From positions 1 through 64,000 of the forward strand of contig JAETQI010000001.1 of the NCBI GenBank assembly GCA_021770755.1: 64,000 nucleotides of DNA, in the 5' to 3' direction. Each line of letters begins with the position of its first letter. The first letter of the stretch is position 1. The position numbers were made by a program, and so were the translations under genes. Below are positions 38,101 to 47,638 of the stretch, in pieces. The notes beneath the pieces were generated by a model that was given only the letters and a program-made list of their open reading frames with translations, was not told the origin of the DNA and made no database searches. The DNA is from Lachnospiraceae bacterium. GTDB lineage: Bacteria > Bacillota > Clostridia > Lachnospirales > Lachnospiraceae.

Positions 38101-38686
38101 AAATCTCTTAGGGGAGCGCCAGCACGGGCATATGGAGGCGGTCGGCTACGACCTGTACTGCAAGATGCTCAACGAGGCGGTCAAGACACTCAAAGGGACG
38201 AAAAAAGTCGACGCGGATTTTGGCACTTATGTGGATATGGACGTCGACGCCTTTATTCCGCCGGAGTACATCGTCAATGAAGTCCAGAAGCTGGACATAT
38301 ACAAGCGCATCGCAAGCCTTGAGAATGAGGCGGAGTGCGACGACATGAGAAAGGAACTAAAGGACCGGTTCGGCAATGTGCCAAAGTCTGTCGAGAATCT
38401 GATCCAGATCTCGCTGATCCGCGTCACGGCGCACAAGCGGTATGTGACAGAGATCAAGGGAAAGGTGGGGCAGGTCACGTTCTTCATGGAGCCCTATGCG
38501 CCCGTCCGCGTCGAGCGGCTGCCTGAGCTGATGGCAAAGTATAAGGGCGTACTGGAATTTTCTGCAAAAGGGACGCCAAATTTCGTGTTAAAATATAAAA
38601 AGTATGGTTTAATAGAGAAAGAGGCAGAGCTCATGATGACATACACGGGAAAAGTGCTGGCGGACATGGCTGTGCTGTATGAATAA
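35153..38686 (+). CDS. mfd: Transcription-repair coupling factor
   Basis: 1177 residues, normal for Mfd. Order: UvrB-like N-terminal modules, a CarD-type RNA-polymerase-interacting domain around residues 495-555 ([16 protein letters not shown]), an SF2 translocase with Walker [12 protein letters not shown] and [12 protein letters not shown], the RecG-like TRG region (QLRGRVGRS), and a C-terminal TRCF domain. It removes RNA polymerase stalled at DNA lesions and recruits UvrA. The start is GTG, with GGAGG at 35139-35143. No stop or gap is visible. Confidence 0.97.
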   Translation: MNTLLAPLRELGEYEGITKALDKKGGMVSVSGCVDSQKLHMVFGTDRDYDVKLIVTYSDIKAKELLEDCRLYCRESYFYPAKDLIFYQADVHGNQLVKERIAVQRRLLEGNPVTIVTTFAALMAHQIPLSVLEDNIVCIGRDSVIEERALARRLVAMGYEKNYQVEAPGQFSIRGGIVDIFDLTSENPVRIELWGDEVESIRTFDVLSQRSIEENMTQVSIYPAAELILSQSVLDKGFHRIEKDCKAQAKLFRDQTKPEEAHRLETAVADLREQVTQFQNLVNLDSFIHYFYEDTMSFTDLLRNRRCCVYLDEPLRIEEHARAVELEFRESMTNRAEKGYILPGQMDVLYSVQETMAKLEDERLLALSTMEFKGFGIRFADRFSVNARNISSYNNSFAELVKDLNHYKKQGYRVLVLSASATRAKRLATDLMDEGLTAFYSEDPDRVLQPGEIMTYHGAVLKGFEYPLLKFVVISETDIFGKQQRKKRKKTYEGQKIQNFSDLKVGDYVVHENHGLGVYKGIEKVEVDKVVKDYIKIEYRDGGNLYVLATGLDVIQKYASADAAKKPKLNKLGTQEWVKTKSKVKTAVNEIAKDLVELYAVRQQKQGFVFSKDTVWQQEFEEMFPFEETGDQLLAIEATKSDMESPRIMDRLICGDVGYGKTEIAIRAAFKAIQDGKQVAYLVPTTILAQQHYNTFIQRMKDFPVRVEMLSRFRTAGEMKKTVEGLKKGLVDIVIGTHRLLSADVQYKDLGLLIVDEEQRFGVRHKEKIKQVREDVDVLTLTATPIPRTLHMSLVGIRDMSVLEEAPGERQPIQTYVMEYNEEMVREAIVRELSRQGQVYYVYNRINNIEEITNQVARLVPEAVVAYAHGQMKEHELEKIMFQFIGGEIDVLVSTTIIETGLDISNVNTMIIHDSDAMGLSQLYQLRGRVGRSNRTSYAFLMYKRDKMLKEVAEKRLQAIREFTDLGSGFKIAMRDLEIRGAGNLLGERQHGHMEAVGYDLYCKMLNEAVKTLKGTKKVDADFGTYVDMDVDAFIPPEYIVNEVQKLDIYKRIASLENEAECDDMRKELKDRFGNVPKSVENLIQISLIRVTAHKRYVTEIKGKVGQVTFFMEPYAPVRVERLPELMAKYKGVLEFSAKGTPNFVLKYKKYGLIEKEAELMMTYTGKVLADMAVLYE

Positions 38687-38707
38687 AAGGATAAAGGAGG
38701 AACTGTT

Positions 38708-39841
38708 ATGGAGTACAGGAAAATGGAAAATCTGGGGATCAGCACATCGCTTCTGGGATTTGGCTGTATGCGCTTCCCGACCAACGCGGACGGCAGCATC
38801 AATGAGGAGGAGACACTCGCCATGATCGATAGGGCGTATCAGGCGGGGGTTACATATTTTGATACGGCATATCCCTATCATGACGGCAAGAGCGAGGTGG
38901 TCACAGGAAAGGCGCTCGCGCGCTATCCGAGGGATTCGTATTATCTGGCGACGAAGCTGCCGCTGTGGTCGGTGAAGGCGATCGATGATGTGGGGCGCAT
39001 TTTTTCCGAGCAGCTTGAGCGTCTGCAGAAAGATCATGTGGACTTTTATCTGCTGCATGCGCTGACGAAGGACCGCTGGCATTTTGCAAAGGAGCTTGAT
39101 GTTCCCGGATACTGTGAGAAGCTGCGCGCGGACGGAAAGATCAAATATCTCGGATTCTCGTTTCATGATGATTATGAGGCGTTTGAGGAGATCATCACGT
39201 CATACAAGTGGGATTTCTGCCAGATCCAGCTAAATTATATGGACAAAGACACGCAGGCGACCTTAAAAGGCGTGGCGCTTGCCGAGAAGCTTGGCATTCC
39301 CATAGTGGTGATGGAGCCTGTCAAGGGCGGGTCGCTTGCAAACCTTCCGTCGGAGGGCGTAAACGAACTATTTCAGAAAGTGCGGCCGGGTGCGTCCGCG
39401 TCCTCGTGGGCACTGCGCTACGTCGGGAGCTTTGACAATGTGAAAGTGGTGTTGAGCGGCATGTCGTCGATGGAGCAGGTGGAGGATAACCTTTCGACGT
39501 TTGCGCATTTCGAGCCGCTTGCGGACGAGGAGCAGGCGATCGTGGGCAAAGTGTCAGAGGCGCTGCGAAACAGGGTCCAGAACGGATGCACAGGCTGCCG
39601 CTACTGCATGCCGTGTCCTGCGGGCGTGGACATTCCGCGGTGCTTTGGCATCTGGAATCAGTATCATATATATGAAAATGTCAATGAGGCAAGATGGAAC
39701 TGGACAAACGGGATCGATGCGGCGCACAAGGCGTCCAACTGTGTGAAGTGCGGCAAGTGTGAGCAGGCGTGCCCGCAGCACATCGCGATCCGGGAGGATC
39801 TTGCGCGGCTGCAGGCGGAGCTGGATGAGATAACAAAATAG
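38708..39841 (+). CDS. Aldo/keto reductase with C-terminal 4Fe-4S-type cysteine motifs
   Basis: 377 residues. The TIM-barrel part shows FGCMRFP, FDTAYPYHDGKSE with the catalytic Asp/Tyr, and YLLHAL with the active-site His. The last 100 residues add two cysteine clusters, CTGCRYCMPCPAGVDIP and CVKCGKCEQACPQHI, as in the clostridial aldo/keto reductase plus ferredoxin-like fusion family. The substrate is not known; electrons could pass from or to ferredoxin. AAGGAGG precedes the ATG. It stands 21 bp after mfd, so could be read from the same transcript. Confidence 0.92.
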   Translation: MEYRKMENLGISTSLLGFGCMRFPTNADGSINEEETLAMIDRAYQAGVTYFDTAYPYHDGKSEVVTGKALARYPRDSYYLATKLPLWSVKAIDDVGRIFSEQLERLQKDHVDFYLLHALTKDRWHFAKELDVPGYCEKLRADGKIKYLGFSFHDDYEAFEEIITSYKWDFCQIQLNYMDKDTQATLKGVALAEKLGIPIVVMEPVKGGSLANLPSEGVNELFQKVRPGASASSWALRYVGSFDNVKVVLSGMSSMEQVEDNLSTFAHFEPLADEEQAIVGKVSEALRNRVQNGCTGCRYCMPCPAGVDIPRCFGIWNQYHIYENVNEARWNWTNGIDAAHKASNCVKCGKCEQACPQHIAIREDLARLQAELDEITK

Positions 39842-40055
39842 GATTTATGCCAGCGCGAAGGGAATCTGTGGAATGTGACAGATTTCCTTCTTGTTTTGAG
39901 GCATTTATATGAAACTTAATTGACATATTTCACAAAATTTTAGGAAAATAAAACAAATTGTAGAAATTATTCAAATAGTATATTATAATAGTCTAGAAAC
40001 GATTAACATAAAATATTAACGTATGAATATGCAATGGTAAAGGTGGAGGATTCGT

Positions 40056-40682
40056 ATGAGCGAGGGAAGATATAATATTCCAAAGCAGTACAAAGTTGAT
40101 AAAGGGATGCCGCTTGAAGCGCTGTTCCAGAAAATTGACAATCTGAAATGCCGCCGCATCTTTGAGGCCGAGATCGAGAGCGTTGAGTGGAGCTATCATC
40201 TGGTGGACAAAGAAGGAGTCAAGGACATGAAGGAGCTCGTCAGGGAGCAGGGATTGTCAGTGTTTGAAGTGAATCTCAAGAGGAAGATCGATCCGGATCT
40301 GCTCACGGATGTGTTTGCCGGATTACTGCAGCGGCCGATACTGATGGTCTATCTGTGTGACGGTGAGCTGTCTATGGGGACCAGCATAACAGTGGGCAGG
40401 TCGAGCAGGACATGTTCGACGGATTTTTATCCGTATGACGCGGACCGTCTGATCGAGGTGATGGACTATGACGCAGATACCGGCAAGACAACGCAGCAGA
40501 TCCACAAGCGGATCTACGCGACTTTGTTCCATCAGAAACGGATGATTATGATCGAGAAAGCGTTTGAGCGTCTGAACAAGGACAGCGAGCGGGAGTCCTT
40601 TGCATATGAGTTCAGTCTGGAGAATCTCGACAGGATCAGGGCGGATGCCGATTTCGTGCAGTCACAGCTCAAAGTAGTATAA
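40056..40682 (+). CDS. DUF4391-like protein, partner of the BrxD-like ATPase
   Basis: 208 residues, starting MSEGRYNIPKQYKVDKGMP. The pattern of an N-terminal NIPKQ-x-VDKG segment, a central IESVEWSYHL stretch and a ILMVYL strand resembles DUF4391, a family that neighbours helicases, methylases and BREX-like ATPases in defence islands. No catalytic motif is visible. GGAGG precedes the ATG. The next gene starts 36 bp later. The family call is tentative; the association with the ATPase is clear from the spacing. Confidence 0.6.
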   Translation: MSEGRYNIPKQYKVDKGMPLEALFQKIDNLKCRRIFEAEIESVEWSYHLVDKEGVKDMKELVREQGLSVFEVNLKRKIDPDLLTDVFAGLLQRPILMVYLCDGELSMGTSITVGRSSRTCSTDFYPYDADRLIEVMDYDADTGKTTQQIHKRIYATLFHQKRMIMIEKAFERLNKDSERESFAYEFSLENLDRIRADADFVQSQLKVV

Positions 40683-40718
40683 TACCGGCACACAGCAGTA
40701 AGGGGAGGAATGGGTTGT

Positions 40719-41990
40719 ATGGATAGCGGGATATCGAGGACAACAGCAGCCACCATATTAAATTCCTTAAAAAGCGGAGTCGTTCCAAGGATAGGGCTTG
40801 AGTACATCACAGTGGGGAGAAGGAGTGAGATCCAGGCGCTACTGCAGGACGTATCCATCATAGAGCAGGGAGGGGCAGCGTTTCGTTTTATCGAAGGGAA
40901 ATACGGAAGCGGCAAGACCTTTCTCATGCACGCACTCAGAAATCATGTGATGGAGAAAAACTTTGTCGTGACAGATGTCGAGCTCTCTGTGGACAAGCGA
41001 TTTGTCGGAAATAAGGGGCAGGGGCTTGCGACATACCGGGAATTGATCAGGAATATGGCTACGCATGCAAGTCCTGATAACGGGGCATTACAGCTCATTC
41101 TTGACAAGTGGATCGGTACACTCGAGAACGAAGTCGTACAGTTTGAGGGGCTGGTACCAGGGCATGAGGTTTTCGATGTCAGGGTCAGTCAGAAGATCTA
41201 TAAGATCACCTCCTCGATGGAGGAGCGGGTAAACGGTTTTGACTTTGGCAAAGTGCTCGCATCCTATTACAAGGGATACCGCAAAGGGGATGTGGAGCTG
41301 CAGAAAAGGGCGCTGCGATGGCTCTGTGGGGAGTACAGGACCAGAACAGAAGCCAAGACGGATCTGGGGGTGAACCTGATCATCACCGATGACAATTGGT
41401 ACGATTTCATTAAGCTGTTTGCGGATTTTGTGGTGAAGGCGGGATACGCAGGGCTTTATGTCTGCATGGATGAACTCTCGACATTGTACGAGATTCCGAG
41501 CCGTGTGGGCAGGGAGTACAATTACAACAAGCTCCTGTCGATCTACAATGACGCGCTGCAGGGAAAAGCTTCCTACCTGGGCATCATCGTCAGTGTCACG
41601 AAGGAGGCCATGGAGGATCCGGTGAGAGGGGTGTTCAGCTTTGAGCCGCTGCGTTCCAGGCTTGCGGCGTCGAGCTTTGAGCAGTCAGGTGCCGTCAGGA
41701 TGAGGGATATGGCGTCTCCGGTGATCCGGCTGTCCGTGCTGAATCCCGGGGAGATGTATGTGCTGCTCGAGAAGCTTGCCGGTATACACGGGATCCTGTA
41801 TGCGTACACGCCAAGGCTTGAGCATGACGATTACATCTACTTCCTAAAGCAGCAGTATGGGAAGAATATGGACGGCGGGGAAAATACTGCGCGCGATATG
41901 ATCAAGAATTATATCACGCTGCTGAACCTGATGCAGCAGAACCAGGAAGTGCCAAAGGAGAAGATACTCTATACGCAAAATGAAACATAA
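40719..41990 (+). CDS. BrxD-like (DUF2791) P-loop ATPase
   Basis: About 423 residues. Walker A is GKYGSGKTF near residue 60. Walker B is likely GLYVCMDELSTLYE. Other typical features are VELSVDKRF, GIIVSVTKEAMEDP and FSFEPLRSRL. This resembles the DUF2791/BrxD ATPases of BREX type 2/3 and TerB-linked DNA-processing systems. The usual partners (SF2 helicase, TerB-N/C protein, PglX/PglZ) are absent here. The ATG at 40719 has GGGGAGG 10 bp upstream; the ATG at 40710 is too close to it. Its role could be DNA-related stress or phage defence, by association only. Confidence 0.75.
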   Translation: MDSGISRTTAATILNSLKSGVVPRIGLEYITVGRRSEIQALLQDVSIIEQGGAAFRFIEGKYGSGKTFLMHALRNHVMEKNFVVTDVELSVDKRFVGNKGQGLATYRELIRNMATHASPDNGALQLILDKWIGTLENEVVQFEGLVPGHEVFDVRVSQKIYKITSSMEERVNGFDFGKVLASYYKGYRKGDVELQKRALRWLCGEYRTRTEAKTDLGVNLIITDDNWYDFIKLFADFVVKAGYAGLYVCMDELSTLYEIPSRVGREYNYNKLLSIYNDALQGKASYLGIIVSVTKEAMEDPVRGVFSFEPLRSRLAASSFEQSGAVRMRDMASPVIRLSVLNPGEMYVLLEKLAGIHGILYAYTPRLEHDDYIYFLKQQYGKNMDGGENTARDMIKNYITLLNLMQQNQEVPKEKILYTQNET

Positions 41991-42028
41991 AGTGCCGGAT
42001 TGGGAAATATAAGGGTTAGAGGAGCGAT

Positions 42029-42697
42029 ATGATCAAAGCAGTGATATTTGACATGGATGGAGTACTCATTGATACGGAAAAACATTACAATGCAGCGTGG
42101 TGCGAGGCGGCGCACAGGGCGGGGTTTGAGCGTTTCGCAAGAGAGCATGCGCTGATGCTCCGTAGCTGCGACCCAACACTCGCCTCAGAGATGATGAAGG
42201 ACATCTTTGGAGCGGGGTTTGATTATTATGCAATACGCGAAGTGAGGCGCGGCCTTGTGGCAGAGCGTCTTGAGAAATATGGATTGGAGAAAAAGCCCGG
42301 TATTGATGAGATACTGGCTTTTTTGCATGAGAGGAAGATCAAGGCGGCGGTGGCGACAGCCACGCCGATCGAACTTACGCTGCAGCATCTTGAACAGATC
42401 GGCGTGAAGGACCAGTTTGACAGGATCGTGAGCGCAAAGCAGGTGGCACATGGCAAGCCTGCGCCGGATGTCTATCTCTACGCCTGCGGACAGATCGGGG
42501 AAGATCCGTCGGACTGCATCGCGGTGGAAGACTCACCAAACGGCATCCGGTCGGCATATGCGGCGGGGTGCAGACCAGTGATGGTTCCGGATCTGACACA
42601 GCCAGACGAGGAGATCAGACCGCTGCTGTATGCGGTGGCGGACACGCTTGCAGATATAAAGGAGCTGTTAATATCTAAATCGGATATAGAACATTGA
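42029..42697 (+). CDS. HAD-IA hydrolase, beta-phosphoglucomutase-like
   Basis: 222 residues. Motif 1 is [11 protein letters not shown], with a helical cap after it, motif 2 AVATATP, motif 3 [10 protein letters not shown] and motif 4 [11 protein letters not shown]. This set fits the sugar-phosphatase/beta-phosphoglucomutase group. The exact substrate is unknown. GAGGAG precedes the ATG. The stop lies about 75 bp before the chosen chemoreceptor start, and the upstream ATPase is 38 bp away, so an operon is possible. Confidence 0.88.
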   Translation: MIKAVIFDMDGVLIDTEKHYNAAWCEAAHRAGFERFAREHALMLRSCDPTLASEMMKDIFGAGFDYYAIREVRRGLVAERLEKYGLEKKPGIDEILAFLHERKIKAAVATATPIELTLQHLEQIGVKDQFDRIVSAKQVAHGKPAPDVYLYACGQIGEDPSDCIAVEDSPNGIRSAYAAGCRPVMVPDLTQPDEEIRPLLYAVADTLADIKELLISKSDIEH

Positions 42698-42771
42698 CAG
42701 GAAACGGAGGGATGAAAAAAAGGAGTGGTACTACAGGAACAGGAGACGATACAGGAAGGAGAAAAAAAGTT

Positions 42772-44502
42772 ATGAGAGGGAAAATGGGACCAAAGATAAT
42801 CGCGCTGCTGGTATTGCTGGCTGTGATCTATGCAGTTACGTCCGTGCTGAGCATCCGCGCGCTGCAGAATGCGGGAAATGCAGTGAAGCGAACCGCGAAT
42901 ATCTATGTGACACTGCAGGAGAAAGGCAAGGAACTGGTGAGCGTTGTGGATGACGACAAATCGTCAGCCTATCTGATCTCAATGACACAGAACGGGAATA
43001 CGGCGGAGACCATCTCCCAGGATGTGCAGGGGCGCAAAGGACAGATCGAAGCGATCATTCATGAAATGCGGTCGTTGTGTCAGCAGGAGGGAGACGCAGC
43101 ACTGGCGTCACTGATCGACGAATATGGAAGAGAAGCGCAAAAGATCGAGGATATGACGATCCAGATCGGCCAGCTATGTCTTGCAGGGGAACTGGATACG
43201 GAAGATGCGGTCTCTGACGGGATCCGGTCGCAGTCCCTTGCGCTGGAGGAAGTGGAGGTACGGTTCGACACGCTGCTGGAGGAGCGCTCACAGGATGCGG
43301 TTGCTGTCACGATCGCCTCCATGCGCAATCATACGATGGTCGTGTTCCTGCTTCTGATCATATTCCTGATCCTGATGGCGATCGCGAGCCTGTTCAGTAT
43401 CACGCATATCGCAAGACCGGCAAGCAGCGCGAGCGGCCAGCTTGACGAGATCATTACCCGGATCCGGAATAACGAGGGGGATCTGACAAGCCGTATCCAT
43501 GTAAAGACGAAGAACGAAGTGGGACAACTGGTCGACGGTATCAATAACTTTATAGAACAGCTACAGGGTATCATGAACATTATCAAGGTACAGTCGGGGA
43601 ATATGGACGAACTGACCTCCCATATCGGCAGCAATGTCCAGGATTCCAATGAGAACGCGGGGAACATCTCGGCGACGATGGAGCAGATGTCAGCGAGCAT
43701 GGAGGAGATCGCCGCTACGATCGGCCAGATCGCGGAGGGAAGCGACACGGTACTGCATGAAGTGCAGAACATGAACAGCAGCGTGGACAATGGTGTCGAG
43801 CTTGTGCAGAAGATCAAGCAGCGCGCCGGCAGGATGCACCAGAATACGATCGCTGGGAAGGACCTCACGAGCAGTAAGATCATCGAGATCCGCGAGATGC
43901 TTGGAGAGGCGCTCGAGGAGAGCAGGAGTGTAGAGAAGATCAAGCAGTTGACAGGAGAGATCCTTGATATCACAAGCCAGACAAACCTGCTCTCGTTGAA
44001 CGCTTCCATCGAAGCGGCAAGAGCCGGCGATGCAGGAAAGGGCTTTGCAGTCGTTGCCGACGAGATCCGGGCGCTTGCCGACAGCAGCGCGAACACGGCA
44101 AACAACATCCAGAATATCAGCAATCTGGTGATCAGCGCAGTGGAGAAGCTCGCAGGCAATGCGGAGATGATGCTCCAGTTTGTGGATGAGAAAGTCATGC
44201 AGGACTACGATGAGTTTGTCGTAGTCGTCGAAAAATATGAGCGCGATGCCGACAGCATGAACAGCCTGATCGAAGACTTTTCTAAGAATACGGGAGAGAT
44301 CCGGGATACGATCAGCGCGATGACGACGGGACTGAATGATATTTCGACCGCAGTTGACGAGAGTGCGAAGGGCGTTACAAATGTTGCGGAAAGCGCTGTG
44401 AGCCTGGTGGCGTCAATGGCGCAGATCCAGCAGCAGACCATCAGCAACCAGGAGATCTCGGAGCAACTGAGCAATGAGGTTGGACGGTTCAAAATTGTGT
44501 AA
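42772..44502 (+). CDS. Methyl-accepting chemotaxis protein
   Basis: About 576 residues. The first membrane helix is near the N-terminus ([18 protein letters not shown]), then about 150 residues of extracytoplasmic helical sensor, a second helix ([20 protein letters not shown]), a HAMP domain, and the signalling hairpin with [16 protein letters not shown] and [13 protein letters not shown]. It would pass ligand signals to CheA/CheW. ATG 42772 has AAGGAG 10 bp upstream; ATG 42712 (GGAGGG directly before it) is an alternative adding 20 residues. No che genes are in the window. Confidence 0.93.
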   Translation: MRGKMGPKIIALLVLLAVIYAVTSVLSIRALQNAGNAVKRTANIYVTLQEKGKELVSVVDDDKSSAYLISMTQNGNTAETISQDVQGRKGQIEAIIHEMRSLCQQEGDAALASLIDEYGREAQKIEDMTIQIGQLCLAGELDTEDAVSDGIRSQSLALEEVEVRFDTLLEERSQDAVAVTIASMRNHTMVVFLLLIIFLILMAIASLFSITHIARPASSASGQLDEIITRIRNNEGDLTSRIHVKTKNEVGQLVDGINNFIEQLQGIMNIIKVQSGNMDELTSHIGSNVQDSNENAGNISATMEQMSASMEEIAATIGQIAEGSDTVLHEVQNMNSSVDNGVELVQKIKQRAGRMHQNTIAGKDLTSSKIIEIREMLGEALEESRSVEKIKQLTGEILDITSQTNLLSLNASIEAARAGDAGKGFAVVADEIRALADSSANTANNIQNISNLVISAVEKLAGNAEMMLQFVDEKVMQDYDEFVVVVEKYERDADSMNSLIEDFSKNTGEIRDTISAMTTGLNDISTAVDESAKGVTNVAESAVSLVASMAQIQQQTISNQEISEQLSNEVGRFKIV

Positions 44503-44510
44503 ATAGTACA

Positions 44511-44544
44511 AAAGAAAAAGGACATCACATTGTCCTTTTTCTTT
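44511..44544. terminator. Bidirectional terminator between chemoreceptor and spoVT
   Basis: AAAGAAAAAGGACA/TGTCCTTTTTCTTT, a perfect 14-bp stem with 6-base loop; T-rich and A-rich arms suit both convergent genes. Confidence 0.9.
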
Positions 44545-44550
44545 TATCGG

Positions 44551-45099
44551 TTACTGTTCCATCTGTTTGCCGAGAAATCCGGCGGCTGACTGGGCGAGCT
44601 TCATCTCCACCTCGTTCATCTCGTCGCCCGCCTTGGCGGACAGGAGTACGACAGCGCCGATCACATCGCCCTGTGTGATGATCGGTATGATCACCTCATG
44701 CTGATATTCCTCAGATTCATCTTCAGTCACGGATACATAATCTTTATCACTGCGCGATGAGCACACCGTCTCACGCGAATTCATTTTTTCTTCCAGCGCC
44801 TTGCTGACAGATTTTCCAAGCACCTGCTTGCTGTTGCTGCCTGCCGCGGCGATGATCTGATCCCTGTCCGCGATCAGTGCCAGATGACCTGACACCTGCG
44901 AGAGACTTTCCGCATACTGCTTTGCAAAGCTTCCAAGCTCACCGATGGGTGAGTATTTTTTTAGAATGATGGCGCCCTCGTGATCCGTAAAGATCTCAAG
45001 CGGATCCGATTCCCTTATCCTCAAAGTCCTTCTGATTTCTTTTGGTATGACAACGCGTCCTAAATCGTCTATCCTACGCACTATTCCCGTAGCTTTCAC
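44551..45099 (-). CDS. spoVT: Stage V sporulation protein T
   Basis: 182 residues. The N-terminus MKATGIVRRIDDLGRVVIPKE is an AbrB-type DNA-binding swapped hairpin, and the C-terminal part is a GAF-like domain. SpoVT regulates forespore genes. The start is GTG at 45099, because GGAGG lies at normal spacing and the protein then begins as in Bacillus. The upstream ATG (45114) would include that ribosome site inside the gene. It is a single-gene unit. Confidence 0.95.
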   Translation of the reverse strand: MKATGIVRRIDDLGRVVIPKEIRRTLRIRESDPLEIFTDHEGAIILKKYSPIGELGSFAKQYAESLSQVSGHLALIADRDQIIAAAGSNSKQVLGKSVSKALEEKMNSRETVCSSRSDKDYVSVTEDESEEYQHEVIIPIITQGDVIGAVVLLSAKAGDEMNEVEMKLAQSAAGFLGKQMEQ

Positions 45100-45197
45100 C
45101 GATATTTCCTCCATTCTGGGTACTTATTAGCAAGTTCATAAAAAAGCTTAACTGTATTGCTAGTATTTGTATATAATGGATTTTTATGCATAGTTCG

Positions 45198-46592
45198 TCA
45201 ACCCATATGAAGGAAGTTGATGAGCAGAAGCCACGCCACGCCGTAGTATGTGACCACGCCGATCAGGTCGTTTACGGTGGTGATCAGCGGACCCGACGCG
45301 ACTGCCGGATCCACATTGATCTTTTTAAAAAACATCGGAACGCAGGTGCCCACGATACTGGAGATCGTCATTGCCATCAGAAGGGCGATCCCGGCGCAGA
45401 GCGATATCGCAAAGGCATACTGCGGCGACTTGTCTTTGAGCAGGCACAGATAACCGCCGATAAAAGCAAAGGACAGGATCCCGAGGATCAGCCCATTGGA
45501 AAACCCGATCCGCATTTCGCGGAAGATCATGCCGATCTTTTGCTTTGTCTCAAGATTTTCATCCATCAGCAGCCTGATCGTGACGGCAAGGGACTGTGTT
45601 CCCACATTGCCGGACATGCCAAGGATCACGGACTGAAAGCTTACGATAATGGCAAGCTGTGCGATCACGCCTTCGAACAGGCTCGTCACGGTTGAGACAC
45701 ACATGCTGAGTCCGAGGAGTACGATCAGCCATGGCAGGCGTTTCTTGATACTCTCTCCCAGGGATTCCTCAAGCTCCGCCTCCTCGCTCATGCCGGCAAG
45801 CTTTGCATAGTCGTCGCCAAGTTCGTCGTCGACGACCTCGACGATGTCCTGCGCGGTGATGACGCCGATCAGCTCATTTTTGTCGTTCAGTACGGGGATG
45901 GAATCCTCCGCATAATCCTTTAGGCGCTCGATACAGTCCGATATCGTCTCATGGTCCCGCACGTACGGGAAAGAGTGCGTGATCAGATTTTCCAGGCTCA
46001 TGTAATTTCTTGCCACGATCAGGTCTTTGAGATCGATCGCGCCGTAGAAGGTGCCATTGTCGTCCTGCACAAACAGCGTCGAGATATTGTCATTTTCCTC
46101 CGCCTGGGCGATCAGCGAACGCATTGCCTGCTTGATGGTGAGGCTTTTGCCGATCTCGATAAAGTTTGTGGTCATCTTGCTGCCGATCTCGTCCTCCTCG
46201 TAGGAACAGATCAGTTTGATGTCCTCCTTGGATTCCTCGTCGATCAGCTCGATCAACTGTTTCCGGGTCTCCTCGTCGATCTCCTCGAGCACATCCACGG
46301 CGTCGTCCGCATCCATGTTCTCGATGATGTCCGCGGCGCGCTCCAGCTCCAGCTCCCCGAGATATTTTCCGGGATCATCCAGATAGGCAAAGATCTCGGA
46401 GACACGCTCGTCGCCGAGTGTGTGGTAGAGTATTTTGCGCTCGTTCGCATTCAGCTCGTCGAGCGCGTTGGAGATATCATTGTCATGGTAATTGGTTAGT
46501 TCTGATGCGAGCGTATCCCTGTCTGTGCCGCTTCTGATCAGTCTGATCAGCTCTTTGACGTAGTCTGGTTCGTTAAAAACTTCATTTTCCAA
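45198..46592 (-). CDS. mgtE: Magnesium transporter MgtE
   Basis: 464 residues. Order: an MgtE N-domain (to about 130) with acidic repeats, two CBS domains (about 130-255) which sense Mg2+, and five membrane helices at the C-terminus including GNVGTQSLAV and ISSIVGTCVPM. It imports Mg2+ and closes when cytosolic Mg2+ is high. The start appears to be TTG at 46592 with AGAAGGG upstream. An in-frame TGA lies just before, so the protein cannot start much earlier. I saw no M-box in its leader. Confidence 0.95.
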   Translation of the reverse strand: MENEVFNEPDYVKELIRLIRSGTDRDTLASELTNYHDNDISNALDELNANERKILYHTLGDERVSEIFAYLDDPGKYLGELELERAADIIENMDADDAVDVLEEIDEETRKQLIELIDEESKEDIKLICSYEEDEIGSKMTTNFIEIGKSLTIKQAMRSLIAQAEENDNISTLFVQDDNGTFYGAIDLKDLIVARNYMSLENLITHSFPYVRDHETISDCIERLKDYAEDSIPVLNDKNELIGVITAQDIVEVVDDELGDDYAKLAGMSEEAELEESLGESIKKRLPWLIVLLGLSMCVSTVTSLFEGVIAQLAIIVSFQSVILGMSGNVGTQSLAVTIRLLMDENLETKQKIGMIFREMRIGFSNGLILGILSFAFIGGYLCLLKDKSPQYAFAISLCAGIALLMAMTISSIVGTCVPMFFKKINVDPAVASGPLITTVNDLIGVVTYYGVAWLLLINFLHMG

Positions 46593-46792
46593 AATATCAT
46601 CGCCCTTCTGTCACCGTCTCAACAGTCCCTCTAACAACACACTTCCTTTCAGTGTCATTGACATTGTTTCATGATTCTTTCCTTATTCTATGCCGATTCG
46701 CCAGGATTGTCAAGGCTTTGACAATCTGTATCCTTTGCACTTCTTTGGAGGAAAATGCATATGATAATCATAAAAAGTGAGGAACTCGAAAT

Positions 46793-47248
46793 ATGGATTA
46801 TTATAGCGCTTTTCCTTTTTATATGGGGTATCAGGGTTACGGACAGTGGGCGCAGCCAGGGATCGTGCCGGAGGACAGGATACTCGAGGACCTTGAGTAC
46901 CTGCAGCAGATGTATCCTACATATGCCAGAAAATATCAGAACACGATCGGCAGCGTTGTCGACAAGATGGATTACGACGGAAGCTTTATCTATGACCAGT
47001 ATCCGGATAAGCTGACGCTCCAGCGGATGGTGGAGAGTGTCATGGCGGTCATCAAAACGAATGAGGAGGCTGCGGCGCAGCCGGATGTGGCGGGCAGCGA
47101 TGCAGTGGACAATGCGCTCACGGAACGCGCTCCGTGGCACGAGAAGGAGCCATGGATCAGGGAGCTTGTCACGGTACTGATGTACTATGAGATACTGGCA
47201 CGCAGAAGAAAGAGAAGTAAAGGATTAAAAAAGTATGAATTTTATTGA
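46793..47248 (+). CDS. Unknown 151-residue protein
   Basis: It starts MDYYSAFPFYMGYQGYGQW, Tyr/Phe/Gly-rich, and continues as mostly helical (EDLEYLQQMYPTYARKYQ), ending with a basic tail RRRKRSKGLKK. No signal peptide or membrane helix. GAGGAACTC precedes the ATG. The aromatic N-terminus recalls spore-coat or surface-associated proteins, but this is a weak hint. The SRP RNA promoter starts inside its last codons. Family not recognised. Confidence 0.7.
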   Translation: MDYYSAFPFYMGYQGYGQWAQPGIVPEDRILEDLEYLQQMYPTYARKYQNTIGSVVDKMDYDGSFIYDQYPDKLTLQRMVESVMAVIKTNEEAAAQPDVAGSDAVDNALTERAPWHEKEPWIRELVTVLMYYEILARRRKRSKGLKKYEFY

Positions 47249-47274
47249 CTTATCGATCGATATGCGGTTATAAT
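47245..47274 (+). promoter_or_regulatory. Promoter of the SRP RNA gene
   Basis: TTGACT (47245-47250), 18-bp spacer, TATAAT (47269-47274); the RNA is expected to start 7 bases downstream at 47281. Confidence 0.75.
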
Positions 47275-47280
47275 AATAAC

Positions 47281-47545
47281 ATCGTGCAGCCGGGGCGTTA
47301 GCGGTGTCCTGTACCCACAATCCGCTATAGTGGGGGTGATAAGCGACCGAGGGTCTGCGTTTGTATAGCTGCCCTCTATAAGTGGCGTTGAAGTTTGGGT
47401 CTCGCGCAATATGTGCCGTTGAACCGTGTCAGGGCAGGAATGCAGCAGCACTAAGGCGGATTTCGTATGTGCCGCGAGGGTGCCTGGCGGAGTTAACTGT
47501 AGAGGTAACGTGTATGGGCATAGGATTCGAAGCCGCTTGCACGAT
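47281..47545 (+). ncRNA. ffs: Signal recognition particle RNA, long Bacillus type
   Basis: About 265 bases, with ends that pair (ATCGTGCA at 47281-47288 and TGCACGAT at 47538-47545). The SRP domain loop is seen as GTCAGGGCAGGAATGCAGCAG near 47428-47448, variant of the GGAAG tetraloop helix that binds Ffh. The large size means that an Alu-like 5' domain is present, as in Bacillus scRNA. Promoter directly upstream. Confidence 0.9.
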
Positions 47546-47638
47546 AAAATGTTGTATAATCAGAACAAAAAATGGAAAACTAATGACGAAGAATAGTGGC
47601 ACAGCATGTCAGAACGATCTGTGCTAAAGGGAGACATT

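Noticed and set aside
45183-45200. Another copy of the dispersed element (TTTTTATGCATAG)
   Set aside because: Only the T-run and ATGCA match; none of the stems or the AGGAAA loop follow.
46593-46740. M-box magnesium riboswitch before mgtE
   Set aside because: I looked for the conserved M-box core on the minus strand and did not find it; the leader is short and shows no matching helices.
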